This document shows, in pieces, positions 17,162-25,386 of a stretch of 64,000 nucleotides of DNA. The stretch is from Paenibacillus mesophilus (GTDB lineage Bacteria; Bacillota; Bacilli; Paenibacillales; NBRC-103111). The position numbers and the translations under genes are program-made. The stretch covers positions 62,001 through 126,000 of the forward strand of contig NZ_VCRA01000011.1 in NCBI RefSeq assembly GCF_005938385.1, read 5' to 3'. Within the stretch, counting starts at the first letter, position 1; the number at the start of each line of letters is the position of its first letter. The notes under the pieces are model-generated. The model ran no database searches, was not told where the DNA came from, and saw nothing but the letters and a program-made list of their open reading frames with translations.

Positions 17162-17995
17162 TTGGAATTTCGCGGACTCATGGGCGGTTTATACCGGATA
17201 TCGGAATGGATCATGCGGCTATCCGTCATCAATGTGCTTTGGGTGATCTGTTCGTTTCCTTTTTTTTATTTGGTGTTGGCCGGTCTGATCGCGGCTTCGC
17301 AATCGATTGACTTTTGGAAGCAATCCGCGGTTATGATCGGGATTGTGACACCGTTTACGCTTTTTCCGGCTACGGCCGCCATGTTCACGGTCGCCAGGAA
17401 ATGGGTTACCGGCGACGAGGACGTACCGTTGTTCAAGACTTACTTCCGCGGCTATAAGGAAAACTACAGGCAAAGCATGTTCGGCGGCCTTGTGTTCGTG
17501 CTGTTCGGCGCGATCATCTACATCAACTATACGTTCTATATAGGGCAATCCGGCACGCTCAGCCTGCTGTCCATTTTATTTATCGTGCTCACGTTCGTCA
17601 TGTTCGCGGCGATGTTCCATTTCTTCTCGATCATGGTTCACTTCCATATGAAGTTTTGGCAAATCATCAAAAACTGCTTATTGATCACGATCGGCAATCC
17701 GGTTATGACGATTTTCTTGATTACGGTTAACGGCATCGTCATCTACGTCAGCGTTACTTATTTCACGTTTTTGATCCCGTTTTTTATGGGAAGCATTATG
17801 GCGACCGTATCCTTCTTCACGTTTCACCGCATTTTCGACCGGATGAAGATGTTGAACGAGAGCAAGCAGGAAGAGGAACAGGAAGAGAATGCGGAGGAGT
17901 CCGGAGAGGCGCTGGAGAGCACCGAGCGTACGGCCGTAAAAACGGACGACCCGAAGACGAATTCCGAGGCGGACGGCAGGAAGTCTTTGGACTGA
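17162..17995 (+). CDS. YesL-like (DUF624) membrane protein
   Basis: A 277-residue integral membrane protein with five or six TM segments. MGGLYRISEWIMRLSVINVLWVICSFPFF at the N-terminus and GNPVMTIFLITVNGIVI are characteristic of the DUF624/YesL family, which is often linked to carbohydrate ABC transport in Bacillales. The C-terminal 50 residues are a highly acidic cytoplasmic tail. TTG start with a GGAGGAGG site nine bases upstream. No sugar transporter is adjacent, and the 6S RNA gene follows. Confidence 0.85.
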   Translation: MEFRGLMGGLYRISEWIMRLSVINVLWVICSFPFFYLVLAGLIAASQSIDFWKQSAVMIGIVTPFTLFPATAAMFTVARKWVTGDEDVPLFKTYFRGYKENYRQSMFGGLVFVLFGAIIYINYTFYIGQSGTLSLLSILFIVLTFVMFAAMFHFFSIMVHFHMKFWQIIKNCLLITIGNPVMTIFLITVNGIVIYVSVTYFTFLIPFFMGSIMATVSFFTFHRIFDRMKMLNESKQEEEQEENAEESGEALESTERTAVKTDDPKTNSEADGRKSLD

Positions 17996-18041
17996 ATGGG
18001 TTATTGCGACAGAGCAGCCACAATAATTTGGCGGACTTCAG

Positions 18042-18070
18042 TTTACTTTTCCGATCGTTCCGCCTATAAT
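18042..18070 (+). promoter_or_regulatory. Sigma-A promoter of the 6S RNA gene
   Basis: TTTACT (18042-18047) and a consensus TATAAT (18065-18070) are separated by exactly 17 bp. This predicts a start near 18077, about 30 bases before the 6S closing stem, implying a trimmed precursor. Confidence 0.75.
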
Positions 18071-18106
18071 AAACATAACGCAACAGACAGTTACAACAAC
18101 AAAATC

Positions 18107-18285
18107 ATCCTGCGATGTACGTCTCGATTTTCTACTGTTTTGAACCAATGGATGTTTCTAGGGAGTCCTATCATTGCACGCCAGGCTGTCATGCCCTCAA
18201 AAGGGACTTCAAATCGGCGGCTGCGGACACCCACCTGCGAGAGCGGGTTTGAAACATGAGAATCGGACGGCATATGCGGGTTTTT
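18107..18285 (+). ncRNA. ssrS: 6S RNA
   Basis: An approximately 175-nt non-coding transcript whose ends (CCTGCGATGTACGTC... and ...GACGGCATATGCGGG) pair into a long, bulged closing stem of about 20 bp, the rod-like layout of 6S RNA. The GGCATATGCGGG 3' end, the internal TTTCTAGGGAGTCC segment and the GGACACCCACCTGCG segment look like Firmicutes 6S RNAs. It ends in TTTTTTGTTGTTTTTT. 6S RNA binds sigma-A RNA polymerase in its active site and dampens transcription in stationary phase. Short ORFs across it on both strands are not credible genes. A covariance-model match was not run. Confidence 0.8.
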
Positions 18286-18327
18286 TGTTGTTTTTTCGAT
18301 GACCGATCAAGGCAATTTAAGAAATAG

Positions 18328-18357
18328 AACCGGCTTCCCGAGGGAGGCCGGTTTTTT
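18328..18357. terminator. Terminator between 6S RNA and the AraC gene
   Basis: ACCGGCTTCCC pairs with GGGAGGCCGGT (one G-T pair) around GAG and is followed by six T on the plus strand. It may serve both convergent units. Confidence 0.75.
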
Positions 18358-18374
18358 GCCGATTAGGAGATCCG

Positions 18375-19262
18375 CTACAATACTCTCGCTTTGACCGTCT
18401 TGGCGTATTCCGTCGGCGTCATGCCGACCGCCGTCTTGAAATGGCGCGAAAACGTATGGATGCTGTTATAGCCGAGCTGTTCGGCGATTTCGGTGAAGTT
18501 GCATCGTTCCTCGCGGATCATCAGCTTAACTCTTTCGATTTTCAAATTTTTGTACGTTTTCATTACGCTCTGACCGAGCCGCTCCTTGAACAGGGCGCTT
18601 AGCCGGGATTGTCCGACATGGAACCTCGCGCACAGCTCCTCCAGCGTCAAATTGGAGTATACTTGCTCCTCCATGAAAGCGACCGTTCGCTTCAGCAGCT
18701 CGTCTTCGCTGCGTTCCGCCGCCGCCAGAGACAGCCGGTTCGATTGCGGCAATGCTTCGCCTCTGGCGGCGAGGCTGAGTAGCAGAAGCTCCAAATGGAT
18801 CCGCAGCAGCTGCTCGGAGCCGAACGGAGCATCGTCCCGCTTGATCAGATCGTGAATTCTCGGCAGGTCGAACGGCGGGCGGTACGAAGCGAAGCCGTGC
18901 TTCATAATGCCGGCCATCCAGTTCCGTTCCTGATCGTTTAAGCAGAACAGTTTATTTTCGAAAAGCTTCATTGCCTCCGAGCGGCTTTCGAAGCATACGA
19001 CGATGACGTTGGGGCCGATTTTACGGTTGGCCCAGACGGAATGGAATTCGTTCGGTTTATGGAAAATGACGTCTCCTTGCTTCAGTACGAAGCCGTCCGA
19101 ATCGGCGGTCACTTCGATTTCCCCTTTATCTACATACAGCAGCTCCCAGAAGTCGTGCGCTTCCCCTTCGAAAATAAAATCTTTGGCGAATTCGAAATAA
19201 TGAAGCGAGATCAGGTGCGTAATGCTGATCGCAGTTTCCAACGGAGTTTTAATAAAATCCAT
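18375..19262 (-). CDS. AraC family transcriptional regulator
   Basis: A 295-residue regulator. The N-terminal 150 residues form a cupin-type ligand domain (FWELLYVDKGEIEVTADSDGFVLKQGDVIFHKPNEFHSVWA). Residues 195-290 carry two AraC helix-turn-helix motifs (LTLEELCARFHVGQSRLSALFKERLG and FTEIAEQLGYNSIHTFSRHFKTAVGMTPTEYAK). It is transcribed divergently from the sugar isomerase operon, 186 bp away, so it is the likely activator of that operon in response to its substrate. Confidence 0.92.
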   Translation of the reverse strand: MDFIKTPLETAISITHLISLHYFEFAKDFIFEGEAHDFWELLYVDKGEIEVTADSDGFVLKQGDVIFHKPNEFHSVWANRKIGPNVIVVCFESRSEAMKLFENKLFCLNDQERNWMAGIMKHGFASYRPPFDLPRIHDLIKRDDAPFGSEQLLRIHLELLLLSLAARGEALPQSNRLSLAAAERSEDELLKRTVAFMEEQVYSNLTLEELCARFHVGQSRLSALFKERLGQSVMKTYKNLKIERVKLMIREERCNFTEIAEQLGYNSIHTFSRHFKTAVGMTPTEYAKTVKARVL

Positions 19263-19448
19263 GCCCGCCTCCTCCGCAATTGTTCATGAAGTCCGATTGG
19301 TCTTACGTCCATCTTAGTGGATAACGGTTGCCGAGGGAAGTGCGCTCCGGTAAAAATGTTAAATATTATGGCAGTTTCGGTAAAGATTTCGGAACGGGGA
19401 ATCGTTACGATGGGAATAAGCAGGCAATGGAAGGGAGAGGAAGCCGAT

Positions 19449-20312
19449 ATGAAGAAAGGAATCAACCAATGGTCGTTTCCGGCCGATATGTCCGCGGCGG
19501 CATGCATCCGGCTGGCGAGACGTGCGGGCTTCGACGGCATTGAGCTGGCGCTGGCCGAGACTGGCGAGCTGAGCGTGCAGAGCAGCGCGGAACAAATAGC
19601 GGAGCTTGCCCGAATCGCCGACGGCGAAGGAATCGAGATTTCGAGTCTGGCCTCCGGTCTCGGCTGGTCTTACGGCTTGACAAGCCCGTCCAAGACGAAC
19701 CGGGACAAAGCGATCGATATCGTGAAACGGCAGTTGGACGTCGCCGCGCAATTGAAAGCGGATACGATTCTGGTCGTACCGGGCGCCGTCGGCGTCGATT
19801 TCATTCCGGACTATGAAGTGACCGAGTACGACGTTGCCTATGACAATGCGCTCGAGGCGCTGAAAGGATTGGCCGGCGAGGCGGAAGCGTGCCGGGTGTC
19901 GATCGGCGTGGAGAACGTTTGGAACAAATTTTTGCTTTCCCCGCTCGAGATGCGCGGCTTTATCGACAGCATCGGTTCCGATTATGTGGGGGCGTATCTG
20001 GATATAGGCAACACCGTATTGACCGGTTATCCGGAGCATTGGATTAAAATATTGAACAAACGCATCAAAAAGGTGCATTTCAAAGATTATCGCCGAAACG
20101 GGGCCGGGCTGTCCGCATTCGTCGATCTGCTCGCAGGCGATGTCGACTATCCGCTCGTCATGTCGAAGCTGGAACAAATCGGTTATGCAGGCTACGTTAT
20201 CGCGGAAATGATCCCGCCTTATAAGCATTATCCGGAACAAATCGTCTACAACACCTCGGGTGCAATGGATGCGATACTCGGCAGAACAACGGAAAGGGCG
20301 GAATCGGTATGA
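19449..20312 (+). CDS. Sugar phosphate isomerase/epimerase (xylose-isomerase-like TIM barrel)
   Basis: A 287-residue AP-endonuclease-2/xylose-isomerase-like TIM barrel. Metal-ligand positions are recognisable in the strands ending VSIGVENVW (Glu), YLDIGNTV (Asp), KVHFKDYR (His) and YVIAEM (Glu). The family interconverts or dehydrates keto-sugars and inositols. Start ATG 19449 has GGGAGAGG eight bases upstream; in-frame upstream codons run into the regulatory region. It is the first gene of a four-gene operon and overlaps the next gene by four bases. Confidence 0.88.
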   Translation: MKKGINQWSFPADMSAAACIRLARRAGFDGIELALAETGELSVQSSAEQIAELARIADGEGIEISSLASGLGWSYGLTSPSKTNRDKAIDIVKRQLDVAAQLKADTILVVPGAVGVDFIPDYEVTEYDVAYDNALEALKGLAGEAEACRVSIGVENVWNKFLLSPLEMRGFIDSIGSDYVGAYLDIGNTVLTGYPEHWIKILNKRIKKVHFKDYRRNGAGLSAFVDLLAGDVDYPLVMSKLEQIGYAGYVIAEMIPPYKHYPEQIVYNTSGAMDAILGRTTERAESV

Positions 20313-21319
20313 TCAAGATCGGTTTGATCGGTGCGGGGTTTATGGGCTCGATGCATGCCGCCTGCTATGAGGCGCTTGCGGGCCGCGGAGATTTCAAGGT
20401 GACGGCCGTTGCGGATGACGATCCGGACAAGGCGGCCAAGCTCGCAGCCAAGTTCGGAGCGGCCGTCTATCCTTCGGCCGAAGCGCTTATTCAAGAAGGC
20501 GACGTGAATACGATCGATATTTGCTTGCCTACGTTTATGCATTTCGAAACAGCGTCGGCGGCCATGAGGAAAGGCTGCAACGTCTTTGTGGAAAAGCCCG
20601 CATGTCTGAACGAGCGCGAAGCGGAGCAGCTGCTGGCGCTGCAGCGCGAGACGAAGACGCAAGTGATGGTAGGGCAATGCATCCGGTTCTGGCCCGAATA
20701 TATGGAGCTGAAACGGCTAGCATCCGATAACGTATACGGTCGTCTGCTGATGGGCGTATTCAAGCGGGTCAGCCCGAGGCCGGGCTGGGCATGGAACGGC
20801 TGGCTGCACGATCCGGAGAAGAGCGGTTCGGCGGCTCTCGATCTGCATGTGCATGACGTCGATTTCGTCCGTTCGCTGCTCGGCGGCGATCCCGACCGGC
20901 TAACGGCGGAAACGGTGGCAAGACAAGGTGCCAACGGGCATATATTCAGCTTATACCGGTATGGGGATGCGGTCATTTCCCTCGAAGGAGGCTGGGACTA
21001 CCCCGAGACGTTCCCGTTCGAGATGGCGTACCGGGTCAGCTTTGAGAAAGCGACGGTCGTGTTCAGCTCCGCTGCGACTCCGGCGCTTCGCATCTACGAG
21101 AACGACGGCAACATCATCGAGCCGAAGCTGGATGAGCTATCGATATCGGCGGGCGACGGGGGCGGCAACATTTCGAGCTTGGGCGGCTACTACAACGAGC
21201 TGCATTATTTTCTGGAATGCTTGTCCGCGGGACGGGAGATCGCCAACTCGACGCTGCAGGACGGTTGCGATTCGCTCCGCTTGACACTGCGGGAAATCGC
21301 ATCCGCCTCGCGGCCATAG
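20309..21319 (+). CDS. Gfo/Idh/MocA family NAD(P)-dependent oxidoreductase
   Basis: A 336-residue oxidoreductase. The N-terminal Rossmann fold starts with KIGLIGAGFMGSMHA; EKPACLNEREAEQL is the family EKP motif with the conserved Lys. The C-terminal alpha/beta domain has DLHVHDVDFVRSLLG, where the family places catalytic Asp/His. The start ATG overlaps the upstream stop (ATGA), so translation is coupled. With the isomerase before and the deacetylase after, it probably oxidises a sugar or amino sugar, but the substrate is not known. Confidence 0.9.
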   Translation: MIKIGLIGAGFMGSMHAACYEALAGRGDFKVTAVADDDPDKAAKLAAKFGAAVYPSAEALIQEGDVNTIDICLPTFMHFETASAAMRKGCNVFVEKPACLNEREAEQLLALQRETKTQVMVGQCIRFWPEYMELKRLASDNVYGRLLMGVFKRVSPRPGWAWNGWLHDPEKSGSAALDLHVHDVDFVRSLLGGDPDRLTAETVARQGANGHIFSLYRYGDAVISLEGGWDYPETFPFEMAYRVSFEKATVVFSSAATPALRIYENDGNIIEPKLDELSISAGDGGGNISSLGGYYNELHYFLECLSAGREIANSTLQDGCDSLRLTLREIASASRP

Positions 21320-21338
21320 GATGAGGGAGGGAATACCG

Positions 21339-22049
21339 ATGAACGTGCTGGCTGTCGCTTGCCATCCGGACGATCTGGAGATCGGCTGCGGAGGCACGCT
21401 TGCGAAATACGCCTCGCTTGGACACAACGTGACGATGGTTCATGTGGCCAACGGGAACAAAGGACATAAAGTGATTCAGCCGGACGAGCTGCGGCTCATC
21501 CGGGCGAAGGAAGCGCAAAATGCGGGGGCGCTGATCGGGGCGACCGTCATCAGTCTCGATGTCCCGGACTTGCTTGTGAAGTCCGATCAGGACGAGCTCA
21601 TTTCCAAGCTCGTAGACGTAATCCGTCAGACGGAGCCGGATGTCATTATTACGCATCCGCCTGAAGATTATATGAAAGACCATATGGAAGTGTCCAAGGC
21701 GGTGTTCGACGCAAGCTTCGCCGCATCGGTGCCGCATTACGAATCGAAAGTTCCGGCGCCGGCGAGTGCCAAAGTCCCGCCGATCTATTACATGGATACG
21801 CTTGCGGGCGTCGGGTTTTTGCCGACGGAGTATGTGGACATTACGGATCAAATCGAGACGAAAATCAAGATGAACGCGGCTCACGAGAGTCAAATCAAAT
21901 GGCTCTATGAGCACGACGGTATCGACTTCCTCGATTTCGTGCGGACCGTATCGAAATTCCGCGGGCTGCAATGCGGCGCCGCTTATGCCGAAGGGTTCGT
22001 GCAGTGCAAAGCGTGGCCGAGGCTGACTACCGTCCGGCTTCTGCCTTGA
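21339..22049 (+). CDS. PIG-L family deacetylase
   Basis: A 236-residue zinc-dependent N-acetyl-sugar deacetylase of the PIG-L/LmbE family. The zinc and general-base motif is VACHPDDLEIGCGG at the N-terminus, with the third metal ligand expected in ITHPPEDYMKDHMEVSKAV. The family removes acetyl groups from N-acetylglucosamine-type moieties (bacillithiol BshB, mycothiol MshB, PIG-L). Start ATG 21339 follows GGGAGGG; an in-frame ATG at 21321 lacks a site. Its operon context argues for catabolism rather than bacillithiol synthesis. Confidence 0.9.
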   Translation: MNVLAVACHPDDLEIGCGGTLAKYASLGHNVTMVHVANGNKGHKVIQPDELRLIRAKEAQNAGALIGATVISLDVPDLLVKSDQDELISKLVDVIRQTEPDVIITHPPEDYMKDHMEVSKAVFDASFAASVPHYESKVPAPASAKVPPIYYMDTLAGVGFLPTEYVDITDQIETKIKMNAAHESQIKWLYEHDGIDFLDFVRTVSKFRGLQCGAAYAEGFVQCKAWPRLTTVRLLP

Positions 22050-22095
22050 TCATTGAATCGTCGAGAAAATCAATAAGAGAGAGTTGGAATGCAAA

Positions 22096-22212
22096 AAGGG
22101 TCGGGGAGATGCATGGAAAGCGAAGCGGCTGACTTTAAAATCGAGTTTTAACCCTTTATTTTCAAATAAAAAACTCGATTTTAACGGACGTGGAGTGCAT
22201 TCCCCGACCCTT
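22096..22212. repeat. Nested inverted-repeat (cruciform/hairpin) element
   Basis: An outer arm pair (22096-22113 with 22196-22212, one bulged base) encloses an inner perfect 15-bp arm pair (22135-22149 TTAAAATCGAGTTTT with 22170-22184). The inner loop itself contains TTTATTT-TC-AAATAAA. A further AGCGGCTGA/TCAGCCGCT pair links 22125 to about 22247. It is non-coding, inside an operon between the PIG-L and NagB-like genes, and may be a small non-autonomous mobile element. Confidence 0.65.
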
Positions 22213-22269
22213 TGCCTTCGTCGCTTCCTCTTTTTGCAGACTTTTTCAGCCGCTACGAAGGAAAACTTC

Positions 22270-22347
22270 ACTTTTGGGGGACTCTTTTCGGGGGCTCCCC
22301 CGAAAGTATTCGGAATAAGCTACAAAGGACAACTTCACTTTTGGGGG
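22270..22347 (+). repeat. Dispersed GGGGG-hairpin repeat, copy 1
   Basis: An ACTTTTGGGGG arm (22270-22280), a 16-nt spacer, CCCCCGAAAGT (22297-22307), a 29-nt loop and ACTTTTGGGGG (22337-22347). The last G-run ends seven bases before the start codon of the next gene and overlaps its probable ribosome site. Confidence 0.8.
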
Positions 22348-22353
22348 TGCAAA

Positions 22354-23304
22354 ATGGATTTTAATTCTACAGTCAAAGGTTCGCTGCTGGAGCGCTTTTA
22401 TCCGGCAGGATGGGATATGGCGAAAATCGACCGCTGCTGCGATCATCCGGCGGAAGCGGCAACCGAGCGCCAGCCGTTCTGGAATCGCGATTTTACGCCG
22501 GTCGTCTGCGAGAACGTATACGACTTCGATATGATGATGGGACACGAGATCGCCCAGAACATCCGCAGGACGAAAGAAGCGGGGAAAAAGCTGGCGATGA
22601 TTTTGCCGGTCGGGCCGATGGGAATGTACAAGTGGGCCGTCTATTTTTTGCGGGAGTGGAACGTCGGCTGCTCGCACGTATACGGCTTCAATATGGACGA
22701 ATGGAGTGATGCGGACGGTAATACGCTGGAGTCGTCGAATCCCGGCGCGTTTCAATATGCGATGGAACAGGCGTTTTACGGCCCGCTTGGCGAATTGACC
22801 GTTCCTGCGCAGCAGCGTAACTTCGCGACGAAGGACAATTTGCCGACCTATGCCGATAAAATCGCTTCGTTGAAAGCCGAGGGAGCCGAGCTAATCACCG
22901 TATTCGGCATCGGACGCATGCTGCATATCGCCTTCTGGGAGCCGCATTTTGCCGAAGAATACGACAGCGTGGAGCAATGGCGCAGTGAGACGCACCGAAT
23001 CGGCGCACAACTGCACCCGCTGACGATCGAGCAGAACGCGATCACCAGCTTCAAAAGCCGGACGACGCTTGTCCCTTGCCGGGCCAACACGATCGGTCCC
23101 GGTCTGTTCCTGCAATCCGACCGGATCATCGGGGGCTGCGACGGAGCTCTCGGCCGGGGCATGCAGTGGCAAGGCATGTCGCTCTGGATTACGCTCAGGC
23201 ACGGACCGGACATGTGGCTGCCTTCGACGTTTATGCCGACGCTGCCGGGCAAGCTGTTCTTCCTGTGGGAATTGGCCGGGCCGTTAGTCGCGGAAGTGAA
23301 CTGA
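22354..23304 (+). CDS. Glucosamine-6-phosphate deaminase/isomerase-like protein (NagB-like)
   Basis: A 316-residue protein with the NagB/SIS-like alpha/beta layout: [15 protein letters not shown] replaces the usual phosphate loop, VYGFNMDEW matches the NagB FNMDEY segment, and [14 protein letters not shown] corresponds to GVGNDGHIAFNEP with the catalytic His kept. It is clearly divergent from housekeeping NagB. It would deaminate or isomerise an amino-sugar phosphate. Start ATG 22354 uses the G-run of the upstream hairpin repeat as a Shine-Dalgarno-like site. It is the last gene of the operon, separated from the deacetylase by 304 bp of repeats. Confidence 0.82.
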   Translation: MDFNSTVKGSLLERFYPAGWDMAKIDRCCDHPAEAATERQPFWNRDFTPVVCENVYDFDMMMGHEIAQNIRRTKEAGKKLAMILPVGPMGMYKWAVYFLREWNVGCSHVYGFNMDEWSDADGNTLESSNPGAFQYAMEQAFYGPLGELTVPAQQRNFATKDNLPTYADKIASLKAEGAELITVFGIGRMLHIAFWEPHFAEEYDSVEQWRSETHRIGAQLHPLTIEQNAITSFKSRTTLVPCRANTIGPGLFLQSDRIIGGCDGALGRGMQWQGMSLWITLRHGPDMWLPSTFMPTLPGKLFFLWELAGPLVAEVN

Positions 23305-23350
23305 CCTGCAGAGACAGCCGAATTACCCGATATCGGCTGCACGAATGCCC

Positions 23351-23380
23351 GAATAGAAAATATGGAACACCTTCATACTA
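23351..23380 (+). promoter_or_regulatory. Sigma-G-type (forespore) promoter of sleB
   Basis: GAATA (23351-23355), 18 bp, then CATACTA (23374-23380), matching the forespore sigma-G consensus. It is 49 bp before the sleB start. Confidence 0.75.
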
Positions 23381-23428
23381 ACAAGAAATGCTGCCCTAAA
23401 CAGCTATAGTTGGATGGAGGTGTTCGTT

Positions 23429-24181
23429 TTGTCGAAAAACGTATGGAAGCGGATGGCCGCCATTCTCGTCGCGATGGCGCTAATTGCAACGATTGTTTTC
23501 TCGGTCGCGCCCAAGGTCGGCTCGACGTTCAGCAACGTAACGTTCGGCTACGGGGCAAGCGGCTCGGACGTATACGAGCTTCAGGGCCGTCTCGCTTATC
23601 TGGATTACTACAGAGGACCGATCGACGGCAGCTTCGGCTGGCAGACGGACCGCGCGGTTCGCGATTTCCAGTACAAATTCGGCATGAAGGTCGATGGGGT
23701 CGTCGGACCGAAGACGAAGCTCATGCTATGGAATGCGACCAAAAACTGGAGTCCGGGTACCGCAGGCGGTGCTGCGGGCGGCGGCGCCGGAGGCGGAAAC
23801 GTATCTTCCGGTCCGGTATCGCAGTTCAGCAGTGCGGATATCAGTTTGATGGCAAAGGCCGTATACGGGGAAGCGAGAGGCGAGTCGTACACGGGACAAG
23901 TGGCGGTTGCGGCCGTCATTTTGAATCGGGTCAGAAGCGCTTCGTTTCCGAATACCGTATCGGGCGTCATTTTTCAGTCGGGAGCTTTCACGGCCGTAGC
24001 CGACGGACAAATATGGCTGACACCGAACGACAGCGCATATAATGCCGTACGCGATGCCATCAACGGCTGGGATCCTTCCGGTGAAGCCTTGTATTATTTC
24101 AATCCGGACACTGCTACTTCCGCCTGGATCTGGTCCCGGCCTCAAATCAAACGGATCGGCAAACATATTTTCTGCAAATAA
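23429..24181 (+). CDS. sleB: Spore cortex-lytic enzyme SleB
   Basis: A germination-specific lytic transglycosylase that degrades spore cortex peptidoglycan. Its 250 residues comprise a signal peptide or anchor (1-28), a PG_binding_1 domain (GASGSDVYELQGRLAYLDYYRGPIDGSFG), a Gly/Ala linker, and a hydrolase_2 catalytic domain whose Glu lies in AKAVYGEARGESYTGQVAVAAVILNRV. The start is a TTG with GGAGGTG six bases upstream; the ATG at 23414 overlaps that site. Unlike most Bacillales, no ypeB follows; glpX is next. Confidence 0.93.
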   Translation: MSKNVWKRMAAILVAMALIATIVFSVAPKVGSTFSNVTFGYGASGSDVYELQGRLAYLDYYRGPIDGSFGWQTDRAVRDFQYKFGMKVDGVVGPKTKLMLWNATKNWSPGTAGGAAGGGAGGGNVSSGPVSQFSSADISLMAKAVYGEARGESYTGQVAVAAVILNRVRSASFPNTVSGVIFQSGAFTAVADGQIWLTPNDSAYNAVRDAINGWDPSGEALYYFNPDTATSAWIWSRPQIKRIGKHIFCK

Positions 24182-24233
24182 AGACGTCATGAAGTTGATT
24201 TAATGCATCATATAAGCTTGTTTTTTTCTTATA

Positions 24234-24264
24234 TTGACACACTAATGCGGGTTGATGATAAAAT
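24234..24264 (+). promoter_or_regulatory. Promoter of glpX
   Basis: A consensus TTGACA (24234-24239) is followed by GATAAAAT, giving a -10 at 24257-24264 with 17-19 bp spacing. Confidence 0.55.
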
Positions 24265-24302
24265 AAAGGGAGAGGAGAGTACGTAACAGAGGGGGAGACG
24301 GC

Positions 24303-25283
24303 GTGGAAAGAGAGCTTGCTCTGGAGGTTGTCCGCGTAACCGAGATGGCTGCACTGTCGGCTGCGCAATGGATGGGAAGAGGGAAGAAAAACGAAGCGGA
24401 TGCGGCCGCGACGACCGCCATGCGCATGATGTTCGATACCGTATCGATTAAAGGAACGGTCGTCATCGGCGAAGGGGAGATGGACGAAGCCCCGATGCTG
24501 TACATCGGAGAACAAGTCGGCAGCCTGCAAGGTCCCGAGGTCGACGTTGCGGTCGATCCGCTCGAAGGTACGAATATCGTTGCCCGCGGGCTGGATAATG
24601 CCATCTCTGTACTGGCGATAGCGAACAAAGGGAATTTGCTGCATGCGCCGGATATGTATATGGAGAAGCTGGCGGTCGGTCCCGAGCTCGTCGGCAAGGT
24701 CGATATTAATGCTCCCCTGGAAGAAACGGTACGAATCGTTGCCGCGACGCTCGGCAAAAATTTAAGCGAGCTGACCGTCATGATGCTCGACCGCGACCGT
24801 CACGAGCAGATCGTCAAGACGCTTCGCAAGGTGGGAGTCCGAATCAAGTTTATTACGGACGGGGACGTTGCCGGGGCGATCGCTCCCGCTATGCCGGAAA
24901 GCGGAATCGACTTGTTCGTCGGATCCGGTGGAGCGCCGGAAGGCGTTCTCGCCGCCGCTGCGCTGAAATGTTTGGGCGGGGAGCTTCAGGGCAGACTAAT
25001 GCCCGGAAATGCGGTGGAATACCAGCGGTGCGTGGATATGGGGCTGCAGGACCCGTATAAAGTATTGAGCATGGACGATATGATCGGCAAGGACGATGTT
25101 ATATTCGCGGCTACCGGGGTTACTTCGGGCAGCTTCCTGCAGGGTGTCCGGTATATGCCGGGCGATCGCGCCGAGACGCACTCGCTCGTCATGCGGGCCA
25201 AGACGCGGACGATCCGTCACATCCGCACGCTGCACTATTTGCCCAACAAGCATATCGTGAAGGTGGCTGCGGAAGGGAAATAA
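24303..25283 (+). CDS. glpX: Class II fructose-1,6-bisphosphatase
   Basis: A 326-residue cytoplasmic phosphatase that hydrolyses fructose 1,6-bisphosphate in gluconeogenesis. Metal and substrate motifs are IGEGEMDEAPMLYIGE, VDPLEGTN and VGSGGAPEGVLAAAALK. GTG start with AGGGGGAGA upstream. It has its own promoter and ends at a strong bidirectional terminator. The neighbourhood supplies the opposing activity too (pfkA at 7.7 kb), but the two are not co-transcribed. Confidence 0.95.
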   Translation: MERELALEVVRVTEMAALSAAQWMGRGKKNEADAAATTAMRMMFDTVSIKGTVVIGEGEMDEAPMLYIGEQVGSLQGPEVDVAVDPLEGTNIVARGLDNAISVLAIANKGNLLHAPDMYMEKLAVGPELVGKVDINAPLEETVRIVAATLGKNLSELTVMMLDRDRHEQIVKTLRKVGVRIKFITDGDVAGAIAPAMPESGIDLFVGSGGAPEGVLAAAALKCLGGELQGRLMPGNAVEYQRCVDMGLQDPYKVLSMDDMIGKDDVIFAATGVTSGSFLQGVRYMPGDRAETHSLVMRAKTRTIRHIRTLHYLPNKHIVKVAAEGK

Positions 25284-25312
25284 CGATAGCTGAATGAAAC
25301 GGATGAGCAAGA

Positions 25313-25354
25313 ACAAGCCTTCGAGCGTATGAGGACGCTCGAAGGCTTGTTTCG
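25313..25354. terminator. Bidirectional terminator between glpX and opuAC
   Basis: A perfect 16-bp stem (25313-25328 with 25335-25350) with a six-base loop lies between convergent genes. Confidence 0.85.
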
Positions 25355-25386
25355 TGCTGCAATCCGAATCGAATCGGCAGCAAGCA

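Noticed and set aside
17996-18273. Short ORFs on both strands across the 6S RNA
   Set aside because: The region has a strong promoter, terminal complementarity and a T-run of an RNA gene; the ORFs lack ribosome sites and family features.
22084-22353. N-terminal extension of the NagB-like protein in the same open frame
   Set aside because: The extension reads through the nested inverted repeat and the hairpin repeat; the ATG at 22354 matches the family N-terminus.
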